Below, piece by piece: positions 17,216 through 25,426 of a stretch of 64,000 nt of DNA. Origin of the DNA: Myxococcales bacterium (GTDB taxonomy: Bacteria > Myxococcota_A > Polyangia > Polyangiales > Polyangiaceae); assembly GCA_025355005.1 (NCBI GenBank), contig JANXLV010000350.1, forward strand, positions 18,911 through 82,910. The letters are read 5' to 3'. A program made the translations under genes and the position numbers. Position 1 is the stretch's first letter, and each line of letters starts with the position of its first letter. The notes under the pieces were generated by a model. The model had not been told where the DNA came from and did not search any database. It saw only the letters and a list, made by a program, of their open reading frames with translations.

Positions 17216-19300
17216 TCAGTATGGATTGTCCGGAAGTGCGGTGGGCTTCGGCTTCGGCCTGGACGTCGCGGTGCTACTGGGTGCGCCTCCGCCGCCCCCG
17301 CCGCCCCCTCCGGACACGGTGCCGGTGCCCGTGCTGGTGCTGGTGCCGGACGTGGCGGTGCCGGTGGTGCCTGCGTTGCCACCACCAGTTGCCGGCGGGG
17401 TGTCGGTGGCGGCTGGCGTCGCAGACGGAAGCTCGATCGGCGGTATGATCGTGGGAGCAGCGGCCGTCGGCGTTGACGTGGTGGTGGGGATCGTCGGAGA
17501 GGCGTTGGGAGCAGTGGGAACGGCATCGATCTTGGTGCCGGTCGGGTCCGACGCCGGCGCTGTACGTGTGTAGCGCCAGCCAACGTATGCGCCGCCGCCG
17601 ATGACGAACGCGAGGACGAGGCCGATCGTGATCGCCAGCGTGTAGTAGCCCGCGCCACCCTTGGGTGGGGTCGTGAGCGCAGTTTGCTGAGCGGACATCG
17701 GCCCGGACATGGGGCTCGCCAGGAGGCCGAGCGAGAGCGGGCCCGAGCCGGTGATCGTTCCAGGTCCCTGGCTCACGCCAGAGTACGGCCCGGCCATGCC
17801 TTGCTGCTGCTGCTGCGGAGGCGCGGAGCCTTCCCACCATTGGCCAGTGCCGCTGCTCGGCGGCATGGTGTTGCCCTGCGGCATGTTGCCCTGCTGCATG
17901 TTGCCCGGCGGAGACTGCGTGATGGGCGGCCCGAACGGCGCGTGCACCTGCGAGCCTTGCTGGCCTTGCTGGCCGTACGGGCCGGCCTGACCTGGGTACT
18001 GGTTTGGCTGCTGGGGAAACTGTGACGCGTGCTGCGCGGCGGTCGCCTGCAGCACGGCCATCTGGATGGCCTGCTGCACCGTGGACGACTGCAACGGCAT
18101 CGTCATGAGGAGCGGGTTCTGCGCGTTCCGCACGCCGCTCTTCGAGTTGCCGACGGGAGGTGCGTTGGGGGCGCCCAGCGCGTTTGCTCCAGGCATCCCC
18201 GGCGGTCCAGCCACAGCCTGCGCGGGCGCTGCGCCCAGATTCGAAGGCGTGTGGCCCGGCACCTCCGGCCACGCGGCTCCTTCACCCTTCCCTCCCTGGG
18301 AGGCCTTGGCGATCTGGTCTCGCCGCGCGTCGATGATGTTGCCGATGCGTTCGCGCACTGCCGCCGCGACGTGAGACTGCGTGACGATCGGACCACTTCG
18401 CGCGAGCCACTCCTCGAGCGCCATGCGCAGCTGCTCTGCCGTGTCGAACCGGCGTTCGCGCTCCGACTGCATCGCGCGCACGACGATCTGCTCGAGCTCT
18501 CGCGGATAGTTGTGAGCCACTTGCGACGGCGGATTGAACACGCCGCGCGCGAGGTTCTGCATCACCATGAGATCGTTCTCGCCCTCGAAGGGCTGACGAC
18601 CCGTGGTCGCTTCGTAGATGACGACACCGATCGCGAACACGTCCGCGCGGGCATCGAGCGGCGCGCCCATGAACTGCTCGGGCGACATGTAATTGAGCTT
18701 GCCCTTGATTTGCCCTGCAAGCGTGGCCTCCTGCAAGGAGCCGAGCGCCTTCGCCACGCCGAAATCGCAGACCTTCACGGTGCCGTCGGCGCCGGTCATG
18801 ATGTTGTGCGGCGAGACGTCGCGGTGGACGATGTGAAGCGGCCTACCCATCTCGTCGGTCTGCTGATGTGCAGCGTGCAGACCGGCGCAGGCATCCGCCA
18901 CCACGCGCGCGATGATGCGCGGGTCCATGGGGACTGCCTTGCCCGATACCTTCAGCGCGCGCGCGAGCGAATCTCCGGTGATCCACTCCATCGCCATGTA
19001 GAGGATGTCGCCCTCTTCACCGAGCTCGACGATCTGACAGCAGTTCGGGTGCTGGATGAACGACGCCACGCGCGCCTCGTTCACGAACATCCGCTCGAAC
19101 TGCGCCTCGCGACGCAGGTGAGGCAGGATGGTCTTCACGGCGACGAGCTTGTTGAACCCGCGCTGCCCGTGTTGACGTGCCGCCCAGACGCGAGCCATGC
19201 CGCCACGCGCTACGGGCAACAAGAGCTCGTAGCGGCCCAAGCGCACGCCTGGAGCGAGGCGATCCCCGCTCTTTGGGTCGGCCGGCAACACATCCGCCAT
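17216..19300 (-). CDS. Transmembrane serine/threonine protein kinase with Gln/Gly-rich linker
   Basis: This 694-residue Hanks-type kinase has a glycine loop (VARGGMARVWAAR), catalytic Lys (VAVKTILPHL), catalytic loop HRDVSPHNIM (the Ser-Pro-His variant frequent in myxobacteria), DFG (VCDFGVAKAL) and APE region (YMSPEQF). The kinase domain covers about 20-290. A 250-residue low-complexity region rich in Gln, Gly, Pro and Met follows, then one membrane helix (AITIGLVLAFVIGGGAYVGW, about 565-590) and an external Thr/Ser/Gly tail with a run of nine glycines. It heads an operon with a TPR/PEGA-like protein and a lipoprotein, suggesting control of an envelope process. The start is 138 bp from the divergent MFS gene. 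Confidence 0.95.
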   Translation of the reverse strand: MADVLPADPKSGDRLAPGVRLGRYELLLPVARGGMARVWAARQHGQRGFNKLVAVKTILPHLRREAQFERMFVNEARVASFIQHPNCCQIVELGEEGDILYMAMEWITGDSLARALKVSGKAVPMDPRIIARVVADACAGLHAAHQQTDEMGRPLHIVHRDVSPHNIMTGADGTVKVCDFGVAKALGSLQEATLAGQIKGKLNYMSPEQFMGAPLDARADVFAIGVVIYEATTGRQPFEGENDLMVMQNLARGVFNPPSQVAHNYPRELEQIVVRAMQSERERRFDTAEQLRMALEEWLARSGPIVTQSHVAAAVRERIGNIIDARRDQIAKASQGGKGEGAAWPEVPGHTPSNLGAAPAQAVAGPPGMPGANALGAPNAPPVGNSKSGVRNAQNPLLMTMPLQSSTVQQAIQMAVLQATAAQHASQFPQQPNQYPGQAGPYGQQGQQGSQVHAPFGPPITQSPPGNMQQGNMPQGNTMPPSSGTGQWWEGSAPPQQQQQGMAGPYSGVSQGPGTITGSGPLSLGLLASPMSGPMSAQQTALTTPPKGGAGYYTLAITIGLVLAFVIGGGAYVGWRYTRTAPASDPTGTKIDAVPTAPNASPTIPTTTSTPTAAAPTIIPPIELPSATPAATDTPPATGGGNAGTTGTATSGTSTSTGTGTVSGGGGGGGGGAPSSTATSRPKPKPTALPDNPY

Positions 19301-19438
19301 CCCTGTAAGCGTACACCGAAAATGGCGGTCTGCTCAAAACCCGAGAGGCAATCTAGACAAACTCGTGTAGGCAATTGCCCCATCTTGTCGCCAGCCTCGC
19401 CGGCCCCACAGCCACTTTCGGAGAACACGTGGAGCCCC

Positions 19439-20638
19439 ATGCGTGGGTGGGCGGTAGCCGTGGTCGCCACGCTCGCGATGTCCGTGAGCTACCTCGATCG
19501 CCAGGCGCTGGCCGCGGTGGCCACGAAGGTGCGTGCAGATCTCGACATTTCGCACGGCCAATACGGGCTGCTCGCAGCGGCGTTCGGGGGTGCCTACCTG
19601 GTGGGAGCACCGCTCGCCGGGGGTCTGCTCGACCGCGTGGGCGCGCGGCGCGGGATGGTGATCGCCGTGATCGCGTGGTCGGCGGTCGCGGCGATGCACT
19701 CGCTCGCGCTCTCCTTCATGACGCTGATGGTGCTGCGTGTGCTCCTCGGTCTCGCAGAGGCGCCGTCGTTTCCGGGCGCGATCCAGGCGATGCGCAGGTG
19801 CTTACCGCCCGCGCGTCGCACGGCTGGCGTCGGCATGCTCTTCACGGGAAGCTCCTTCGGCGCGATGGTCGCTGCGCCGCTCGCGCTCTGGCTCTCCACG
19901 AAATACAACTGGCGCGCCGCGTTCGTGGTGATCGCCGTCGTGGGGCTCGTGTGGATCCCCGTATGGCTCGTGGCCACGCGCGGTCTCTTCGACAAGCCGC
20001 TCGTGGAGCTCGAAGCCCAGGCCCAGCCAGCGTCGAATCGTGCGCCGCTCTACCTGCGTCCGCAGAGCCTTCGCGCGATCGTGGGCGTCATCACTGGCGC
20101 GCCTTGCATCATGATGGTGCTGACGTGGTTTCCTCAGTACCTGGCCGAGGGCCGCCACGCGTCGGCGCCGGAGATGGCGCGCGTGCTCTGGATCCCGCCG
20201 CTGGTGTTCGACATCGGCGCGATCGGCTTCGGCGCGCTGGGCAGCGCACTCCGCGGACCAGACGCACGCCCGCCGCGCTCTCTGATGCTCGCGGCCGCGG
20301 CGCTTGCCAGCGCGCTGATGTTCGTTCCATACGCGAACGAGATGGCCGGCGTCGTCGCGCTCGCGTCCATCTCCATGGCGGGCGGCGCAGGTATGTACGT
20401 CCTCGTCATGGCGAACCTCCTCACGCAGGTCGCGCCCACGGAGACATCGCGCGCGGGCGGCATGTTGGCCGCGGCGCAGTCGCTCTCGCACATCGTGGCG
20501 AATCCGCTCGTGGGCCTGATCGTGGATCGAACACATAGCTTCAACGGGGCGTTGATGGCGCTCGGCTTCATGGTCATCCCGGGCGCGCTGGTCTGGGCTA
20601 GCTTTCCGGCGCCTGTGCGGAGAGCGGTGGACACCTAG
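19439..20638 (+). CDS. MFS transporter, anion:cation symporter type
   Basis: This 399-residue membrane protein has twelve predicted helices in two halves. The loop motif GGLLDRVGARRGM between helices 2 and 3 is the MFS signature, and SVSYLDRQALAAVATKVRAD in helix 1 resembles the ACS family (hexuronate, glucarate and related organic-anion transporters). WLSTKYNWRAAF before helix 6 is also ACS-like. The substrate is probably a carboxylate or sugar acid but is not determined. The ATG at 19439 matches the family start; an in-frame ATG at 19322 would add 39 residues with no membrane character. It is a stand-alone gene, divergent from the kinase operon. Confidence 0.9.
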   Translation: MRGWAVAVVATLAMSVSYLDRQALAAVATKVRADLDISHGQYGLLAAAFGGAYLVGAPLAGGLLDRVGARRGMVIAVIAWSAVAAMHSLALSFMTLMVLRVLLGLAEAPSFPGAIQAMRRCLPPARRTAGVGMLFTGSSFGAMVAAPLALWLSTKYNWRAAFVVIAVVGLVWIPVWLVATRGLFDKPLVELEAQAQPASNRAPLYLRPQSLRAIVGVITGAPCIMMVLTWFPQYLAEGRHASAPEMARVLWIPPLVFDIGAIGFGALGSALRGPDARPPRSLMLAAAALASALMFVPYANEMAGVVALASISMAGGAGMYVLVMANLLTQVAPTETSRAGGMLAAAQSLSHIVANPLVGLIVDRTHSFNGALMALGFMVIPGALVWASFPAPVRRAVDT

Positions 20639-20665
20639 CCGCGTTCGGAAGATCATCGATACGCT

Positions 20666-21265
20666 TTGGAATCGAAGAGCAAGCGCCCCGGCCCCAAGAC
20701 AACGTCGAACTCGATGCGGCCGACCAGCCGGCCCGCGAAGGGTCAGACCGTGCCCCCACATTCCGCAGCGGCATCGAAGAGAGCCGCGATCTCCGCCGAG
20801 GAGCGCATCTCCGAGCTGGAGGAGGCGCTCGCTCATGCAAAGCGCGAACGCGCCGCCGACGATGAGCGGATACAGGAGTCACTGCAGCGTGCGGTGCGCA
20901 TGGCGGAGCGACTGCAGCTGGCCGAGGGCGCCGCGAAGAGAGTGCAGGTGCGCGCACTGGCCGCGGAGGAGGAGGTGGTCGTGCAGTCTCGGCGCATCAA
21001 GCGCCTGGAAGCCGAGAACGCGGTGCTCCGCGGCGCCGGCGCGATCAAGCCGCGCACGGTCGACGAGTCGGTGCTCGAGAAGCTGATGGAGATGAGGACA
21101 ACGCTGATGGCCACTGCGTCGGCGCTCGACGACCTCACGCATCGCGAAGCGGACCTCAGCGACGTGCGCGCACGCATCATCAACGAAGCGCGGCAGATCC
21201 TGCTGGCCACCGCGGGAATGACGTACGACGCCAAGCTCCCCGGCCCGCCGACCTCGAAGAAGTGA
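20666..21265 (+). CDS. Coiled-coil protein of unknown function
   Basis: This 199-residue protein has a basic, Ser/Pro-rich start (1-40), a long heptad-patterned helix (about 42-120, rich in Glu, Ala, Arg and Leu) and a second helical segment (130-185) before a short tail. No enzyme motif is visible. The start is uncertain: TTG at 20666 gives this length, while ATG at 20714 would drop 16 residues. It lies 27 bp after the MFS gene on the same strand and ends 6 bp from the convergent MglA-like gene. A structural or scaffold role is a guess. Confidence 0.7.
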   Translation: MESKSKRPGPKTTSNSMRPTSRPAKGQTVPPHSAAASKRAAISAEERISELEEALAHAKRERAADDERIQESLQRAVRMAERLQLAEGAAKRVQVRALAAEEEVVVQSRRIKRLEAENAVLRGAGAIKPRTVDESVLEKLMEMRTTLMATASALDDLTHREADLSDVRARIINEARQILLATAGMTYDAKLPGPPTSKK

Positions 21266-21271
21266 GCCGCT

Positions 21272-22582
21272 TCAGCGGAAACGGCGGGCTTCGTCCCGGC
21301 GTCGCCGGGCGTCCAGAACAAAGACGTAGAACTCGAATGCATCCTTCAGCGTGAGCTGCTCGCGGTGACGCGCCGCGCGTGCAAGGCCCCGCATAGCGAG
21401 ATAGGTGCGACCGTCGCAGCCGAGCAGGTTCGATACCATCGCAGGATCGCGCGGCGCGTCCTCGGAGCCGCCCATGGCGGCGGCCGAGGCGAATACCCGG
21501 GTGAGCAACGACTCGCTCGCGAGGATTGCGCCGTGCGGATCACCGATGCCGAGAAACAGCTCCACCTTGCGTGCGGTGTCGCGCTCGGCGTCGGCGAACA
21601 TCTCGATGAACGAGAACAGCTTGGCCTCGACCGTGGGTGGGCGCGGTGAGGAGCCGGCGGAGCTCGGTACCTGTGACGGGAAGCTTGGCACCTGCGACGA
21701 GCTGCGCGCCACACCGGCCGCGACGGCGAGCGGTCGACCGACGGTCTCTGGAGCCGGCTCTTCGTCGGTGCTCGTCTCGGGCTCGCGCTCCTTGACGACC
21801 GGGTCGATCTTCTCGGGCTTGCCGGACGGCTTGGGATCTGGCCTGGCAGATGGCTTGCGATCTGGCTTGGGATCTGGCTTGGCCGAAGGTTTGGGGGCGG
21901 CCTTGGACGCGACGGCCTGCGCGGGTGGCTCGACCGTGGTGCCGGTGCCGACGAGCGACTTGAAGGCCTCGCGCACGCCCGCGCGGATCGTCTCCGAGTC
22001 CTCCTTGCCGTACTCGGAGAGGACGAGACCGGTGATGCGCTCGAGGCCATCGAAGACGCCGTCTCCGCGCGTGGCCACCGTTCCGATTGAGGGCGCGCCG
22101 TGCTTGTTGTACCGGCGGTTCAGGTCGTCCATCGGCACGAGATCGGAGAGGTCCTGCTTGTTCCAGTGGAACGTGTGGGGGAGCTCCTTCAAGGTGCGCT
22201 GATGATCGGCCAGGCTGGTCTCGAGATCTTCGAGCGACTCCTGGTTGGTCTCGAGGCGTGACGACTGCGAGTCGGCCACGAACACGACGCCGTCGGCGCC
22301 GGAGAGCACGAGCTTGCGCGTCGCCTCGTAGTAGACCTGTCCTGGCACGGTGAACAGCTGGAGCCGGATGCTCATGCCGTTGACCTTCGGGACGCGTACT
22401 GGCAGGAAATCGAAGTAGAGCGTGCGGTCCGTTGGCGTCGCCAGGCTCACCATCTTGCCCTTGTTCTCGGGCCTCGTGGCGGCGTGGATGTACTGAAGCG
22501 TCGTGGTCTTACCTCCGAGCCCCGGCCCATAGAACACCAGCTTGAACACCAGCTCACGGGTGTGGGGATTCACGGACGCCAT
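21272..22582 (-). CDS. MglA-like small GTPase with extra C-terminal domain
   Basis: The first 200 residues of this 436-residue protein are an MglA/Ras-like GTPase: P-loop GPGLGGKTTTLQYI, the PM3 region TVPGQVYYEATRKLVLSGADGVVFVADS (quoted by position, about 75-105) with the TVPG form that marks the MglA class, and base-recognition NKQD. Bacterial MglA switches cell polarity in gliding motility and normally ends near residue 195. Here a Lys/Pro repeat linker (about 225-255) and a Glu/Pro region lead to a C-terminal all-helical domain of about 115 residues (from SFIEMFADAERD). The domain is not one I can name. The ATG at 22582 fits the MglA N-terminus; an upstream in-frame start would add unrelated residues. 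No mglB is adjacent. Confidence 0.92.
   Translation of the reverse strand: MASVNPHTRELVFKLVFYGPGLGGKTTTLQYIHAATRPENKGKMVSLATPTDRTLYFDFLPVRVPKVNGMSIRLQLFTVPGQVYYEATRKLVLSGADGVVFVADSQSSRLETNQESLEDLETSLADHQRTLKELPHTFHWNKQDLSDLVPMDDLNRRYNKHGAPSIGTVATRGDGVFDGLERITGLVLSEYGKEDSETIRAGVREAFKSLVGTGTTVEPPAQAVASKAAPKPSAKPDPKPDRKPSARPDPKPSGKPEKIDPVVKEREPETSTDEEPAPETVGRPLAVAAGVARSSSQVPSFPSQVPSSAGSSPRPPTVEAKLFSFIEMFADAERDTARKVELFLGIGDPHGAILASESLLTRVFASAAAMGGSEDAPRDPAMVSNLLGCDGRTYLAMRGLARAARHREQLTLKDAFEFYVFVLDARRRRDEARRFR
21828..21899. repeat. Three 24-bp tandem repeats coding a Lys/Pro linker
   Basis: Units at 21828-21851, 21852-21875 and 21876-21899 each begin GGCTTG and encode eight residues of the form KPxxKPDP in the MglA-like protein. 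The first two units are closest; the third has drifted. The repeat lengthens the linker between the GTPase and the C-terminal domain. Confidence 0.6.
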
Positions 22583-22719
22583 GCAGCGGCCAGAATACCG
22601 GACCTTGGGCCCGCAACACATAGCGACGTCGAGGAAACGGTCGGGGGCCGAGAAAGTCACCCGATTGACGGTCGGCACTGTCGGCGGCTTGACGCTTCGT
22701 GTGCTAGAAAGGGCGTGTT

Positions 22720-23466
22720 TTGCGCGAGTTCATCGATCTTCACTGCCATTTCTTGCCGGCCATCGACGACGGGGCGAAGACCCCGGAGGACGGCATTCGC
22801 ATGCTGGTGGGCCTCAAGCAGGCAGGCTTCTCGATCGTCTGCGCGACGCCGCATATGCGGCCCGGGATGTTCGAGAACACGCGCCCCATGCTGGAGGCTG
22901 CCTACGCGTCGATGCGCCCGCACATCGAGGCGGCTGGCGACTCGGTGCCGAAGACCGTGCTCGCATCCGAGCACTATTTCGAGGACACCGTGTTCGAACG
23001 CCTCGTCTCCGGGCAGGGCCTGCCTTATCCGATCATGGACGCCGCGCGACCACCGAAGCGCCGCGGTGTGCTCGTGGAGTTCAACCCGATGGGATTTCCC
23101 CTGCGGTTGACCGATCGCATCTCTGATCTCGCGCGCAAAGGCCTCTTCCCCGTCATCGCTCATCCGGAGAGATACCAGCCGGTGTGGAAGGATGATCACT
23201 GCCTCGATCCGTTCCTCGACGCCGGGGCACGCCTCTTGCTCGACGTCTGTGCAATCATTGGAAAGTACGGACGTGCGGCGGAGCGAGCGGCAACCACACT
23301 CCTCGAAGAAGGAGCGTACGAAGCAGCCTGTTCCGACGCGCACCGGCCGGAGGATGCAGAGGCGACGGCGCAAGCCATCCTTCGGCTCGAGTCCCTCGTC
23401 GGCAAGGCGGAAGCAGAGCGGCTCCTCTCGGCTGGCCCACGCGCCATCCTCGGGAGCGCGACATGA
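22720..23466 (+). CDS. PHP-family tyrosine phosphatase (CpsB/YwqE type)
   Basis: This 248-residue metal-dependent phosphatase of the polymerase-and-histidinol-phosphatase fold has metal-site motifs in order: DLHCHFLPAIDDGA (5-18), CATPHMRPG, a conserved Glu/His in ASEHYFED, the IAHPERY motif and CSDAHRPED near the end. CpsB/Wzb-type enzymes remove phosphate from the tyrosine kinase that controls capsule or exopolysaccharide chain length. The start is TTG at 22720, with GAAAGGG 7-13 bases before it. The stop overlaps the next gene (ATGA), a nucleotide-sugar dehydrogenase, which supports a polysaccharide role. The cognate tyrosine kinase is not in the window. Confidence 0.9.
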   Translation: MREFIDLHCHFLPAIDDGAKTPEDGIRMLVGLKQAGFSIVCATPHMRPGMFENTRPMLEAAYASMRPHIEAAGDSVPKTVLASEHYFEDTVFERLVSGQGLPYPIMDAARPPKRRGVLVEFNPMGFPLRLTDRISDLARKGLFPVIAHPERYQPVWKDDHCLDPFLDAGARLLLDVCAIIGKYGRAAERAATTLLEEGAYEAACSDAHRPEDAEATAQAILRLESLVGKAEAERLLSAGPRAILGSAT

Positions 23467-24779
23467 GCGGCGCGAAACGGTCCACACGGAGACGAACGAC
23501 GATGAGTGAGAAGATTGCTGTGATGGGGCTCGGCTACGTGGGGTTGCCCGTTGCGCTCGCGTTCGCGCGCAAGTTCCCAGGCACCGTTGGCTTCGACGTC
23601 CACCAGGAGAAGGTCGCCGAGCTGAACCGCGCGTTCGACCGGAACCTGGAGGTGCCCGCGGAGGTCCTTAAGGCGACGTCGCTCAAGATGACGCACGACC
23701 CGAAGTCCCTCGAGGGCGTCACGTTCTTCGTGGTCGCCGTGCCCACGCCGGTCGACAAGAACAACGTCCCCGATCTCACGCCGGTCGTGAAGGCGTCCGA
23801 GACCGTCGGGAAGGCGCTCAAGAAGGGCGGCGTGGTCGTCTACGAGTCCACCGTCTACCCCGGCGTGACCGAGGACGTGTGCGGCCCGATCCTGGAGAAG
23901 ATCTCCGGCCTCCCACGCGCGGACTTCAAGCTCGGATACTCACCCGAGCGCATCAACCCCGGCGACAAGGAGCACACGCTCGAGAAGATCCTCAAGATCG
24001 TCTCGGGCGAAGACGCGGCCACGCTCGCGCGCGTCGCCGACGCGTATGGGGCCATCATCGATGCAGGAATTCATCGCGCGCCGTCGATCAAGGTCGCGGA
24101 AGCGGCGAAGGTGATCGAGAACACGCAGCGCGACCTCAACATCGCGCTCATGAACGAGCTCGCGATCATCTTCGATCGCATGGGCATCCGCACCGCGGAC
24201 GTGCTCGCGGCGGCTGGCACCAAGTGGAACTTCCTCAAGTTCAAGCCGGGCCTCGTCGGCGGTCACTGCATCGGCGTCGACCCGTACTACCTCACGATGA
24301 AGGCGCAAGAGCTCGGCTACCAGCCGGAGGTCATCCTCGCTGGCCGCCGCATCAACAACTCGATGGGCAGCCACATCGCGCAGCGCACCGTGAAGATGCT
24401 CATCAACGCCGACATCCCCGTGAAGGGCGCGCGCGTCGGCGTGCTCGGCCTCACGTTCAAGGAGGACTGCAACGACCTCCGCAACAGCAAGGTGCCCGAC
24501 ATCCTCACGGAGCTGCGGCAGTTCGGCATTCACGCGATCATCCACGATCCGCTCGCCAACCCCGCGCATGCGACGCACGAGTACGGGCTCAAGCTGTCCG
24601 CGCTCGACGAGTTCCGCGCGCTCGACGCGGTGATCCTCGCGGTCTCGCATCAGGAGTACCTGAAGGATGGTCAGGCAGACATCGTCTCGCGGGTGAAGGA
24701 CGGCGGCGTGCTCGTCGACGTGAAGAGCGTGCTCGACCCGAGCAAGGTCGATCGCAACATCAAGTACTGGAGCCTCTAG
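23463..24779 (+). CDS. UDP-N-acetylhexosamine 6-dehydrogenase (WbpA/TviB-like nucleotide-sugar dehydrogenase)
   Basis: This 438-residue NAD-dependent enzyme of the UDP-glucose/GDP-mannose dehydrogenase family oxidises C6 of a UDP-amino sugar to a uronate. It has the Rossmann motif MGLGYVGLPVA, VPTPVDKNNVPDL, YESTVYPGVTED, YSPERINPGD and catalytic Cys in GGHCIGVDPYYLT. The second Rossmann domain has VLGLTFKEDCNDLRNSK. The motif wording is closer to TviB/WbpA (UDP-GlcNAc or GalNAc) than to UDP-glucose dehydrogenase; the exact sugar is inferred. ATG at 23463 overlaps the phosphatase stop; ATG at 23502, with GGAGA upstream, may be the true start and would place the Rossmann motif nearer the N-terminus, as usual. 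It likely supplies exopolysaccharide or O-antigen precursors. Confidence 0.92.
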   Translation: MSGAKRSTRRRTTMSEKIAVMGLGYVGLPVALAFARKFPGTVGFDVHQEKVAELNRAFDRNLEVPAEVLKATSLKMTHDPKSLEGVTFFVVAVPTPVDKNNVPDLTPVVKASETVGKALKKGGVVVYESTVYPGVTEDVCGPILEKISGLPRADFKLGYSPERINPGDKEHTLEKILKIVSGEDAATLARVADAYGAIIDAGIHRAPSIKVAEAAKVIENTQRDLNIALMNELAIIFDRMGIRTADVLAAAGTKWNFLKFKPGLVGGHCIGVDPYYLTMKAQELGYQPEVILAGRRINNSMGSHIAQRTVKMLINADIPVKGARVGVLGLTFKEDCNDLRNSKVPDILTELRQFGIHAIIHDPLANPAHATHEYGLKLSALDEFRALDAVILAVSHQEYLKDGQADIVSRVKDGGVLVDVKSVLDPSKVDRNIKYWSL

Positions 24780-24782
24780 TCT

Positions 24783-25403
24783 CTAGAACCACTCCGGCGG
24801 CACTTCGTTGTGCATGAAGTGCACCGTGTTCGGTGCCGCGGCGCTCGACCAGTAGGCCTCTTCCGGGGCGTCGGCGGTGCCGCGCGACAGGCCCTCCGTC
24901 AAGGACCACGATGGACGCGCGCCGGGGCGCAATCCATGAAGCCCGCTCTGGAGCGCCGCGATCACGTACGTGTGTCCGGCGACACGGGCGCCCAGCCGCT
25001 CCGAGAGCTGCATCGCGAAATCGTGACCGCGCTGCGCGCCGAGCGTCTCGCACGTGCGGAACCACACGAGCGAGCCAGCGTCCGGCAGCATGCGCCTCTC
25101 TATGGCGGAGAGCGCATCCGCGGTTGCGCCTCCCTGCCCCAGCGTCGTCCTGGAAAAGACGTCGTCCGCGATCAGCGCGCCGCCCCACTTTCCATGCCCC
25201 CAGAACTGCACCTGTCCGATCGGACGTCCTTCTTGGAACGTGGCGAGGAAGGACAGCGCCGAGGCCCAGCTGGTGGCGGGAAAGTACGCATCCACGCGCC
25301 CGAGCGCACGGTAGACGCGGGCCCCCGTGCTCCATGCTGCGCGAAGGCCGCGTTCGCCCTGCTTTTTGGTCGCGTCGTAGATGAGGAGGCGCAGCGGGCT
25401 CAC
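24783..25403 (-). CDS. DUF4347-like (caspase-fold) protein
   Basis: This 206-residue protein is of unknown function. It carries a His motif (QFWGHGKWGG, about 85-94) and, about 45-55 residues later, a Cys motif (WFRTCETLGAQRGHDFA) followed by GARVAGHTY. This spacing and wording resemble DUF4347, a caspase/gingipain-like domain (SHG...G and YGCN...G..F...L....GA.VA), with His and Cys as the possible catalytic dyad. DUF4347 normally sits at the start of giant secreted adhesins, whereas here it is alone, without a signal peptide. GTG at 25403 is the start. It is convergent with the nucleotide-sugar dehydrogenase (3 bp apart) and divergent from the next gene across 23 bp. The assignment rests on motif pattern only. 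Confidence 0.65.
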   Translation of the reverse strand: MSPLRLLIYDATKKQGERGLRAAWSTGARVYRALGRVDAYFPATSWASALSFLATFQEGRPIGQVQFWGHGKWGGALIADDVFSRTTLGQGGATADALSAIERRMLPDAGSLVWFRTCETLGAQRGHDFAMQLSERLGARVAGHTYVIAALQSGLHGLRPGARPSWSLTEGLSRGTADAPEEAYWSSAAAPNTVHFMHNEVPPEWF

Positions 25404-25426
25404 ATGTTCCAGGTTAGCCGTGTTTC

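Noticed and set aside
17286..17320. Glycine-codon tract in the kinase tail as a mobile or CRISPR-like repeat
   Set aside because: It is a simple in-frame GGC/GGG run coding polyglycine, without spacers or flanking repeats.
18029..19438. N-terminal extension of the MFS transporter frame
   Set aside because: The region is antisense to the kinase gene, Arg/His-rich and without membrane character; the transporter starts at 19439.
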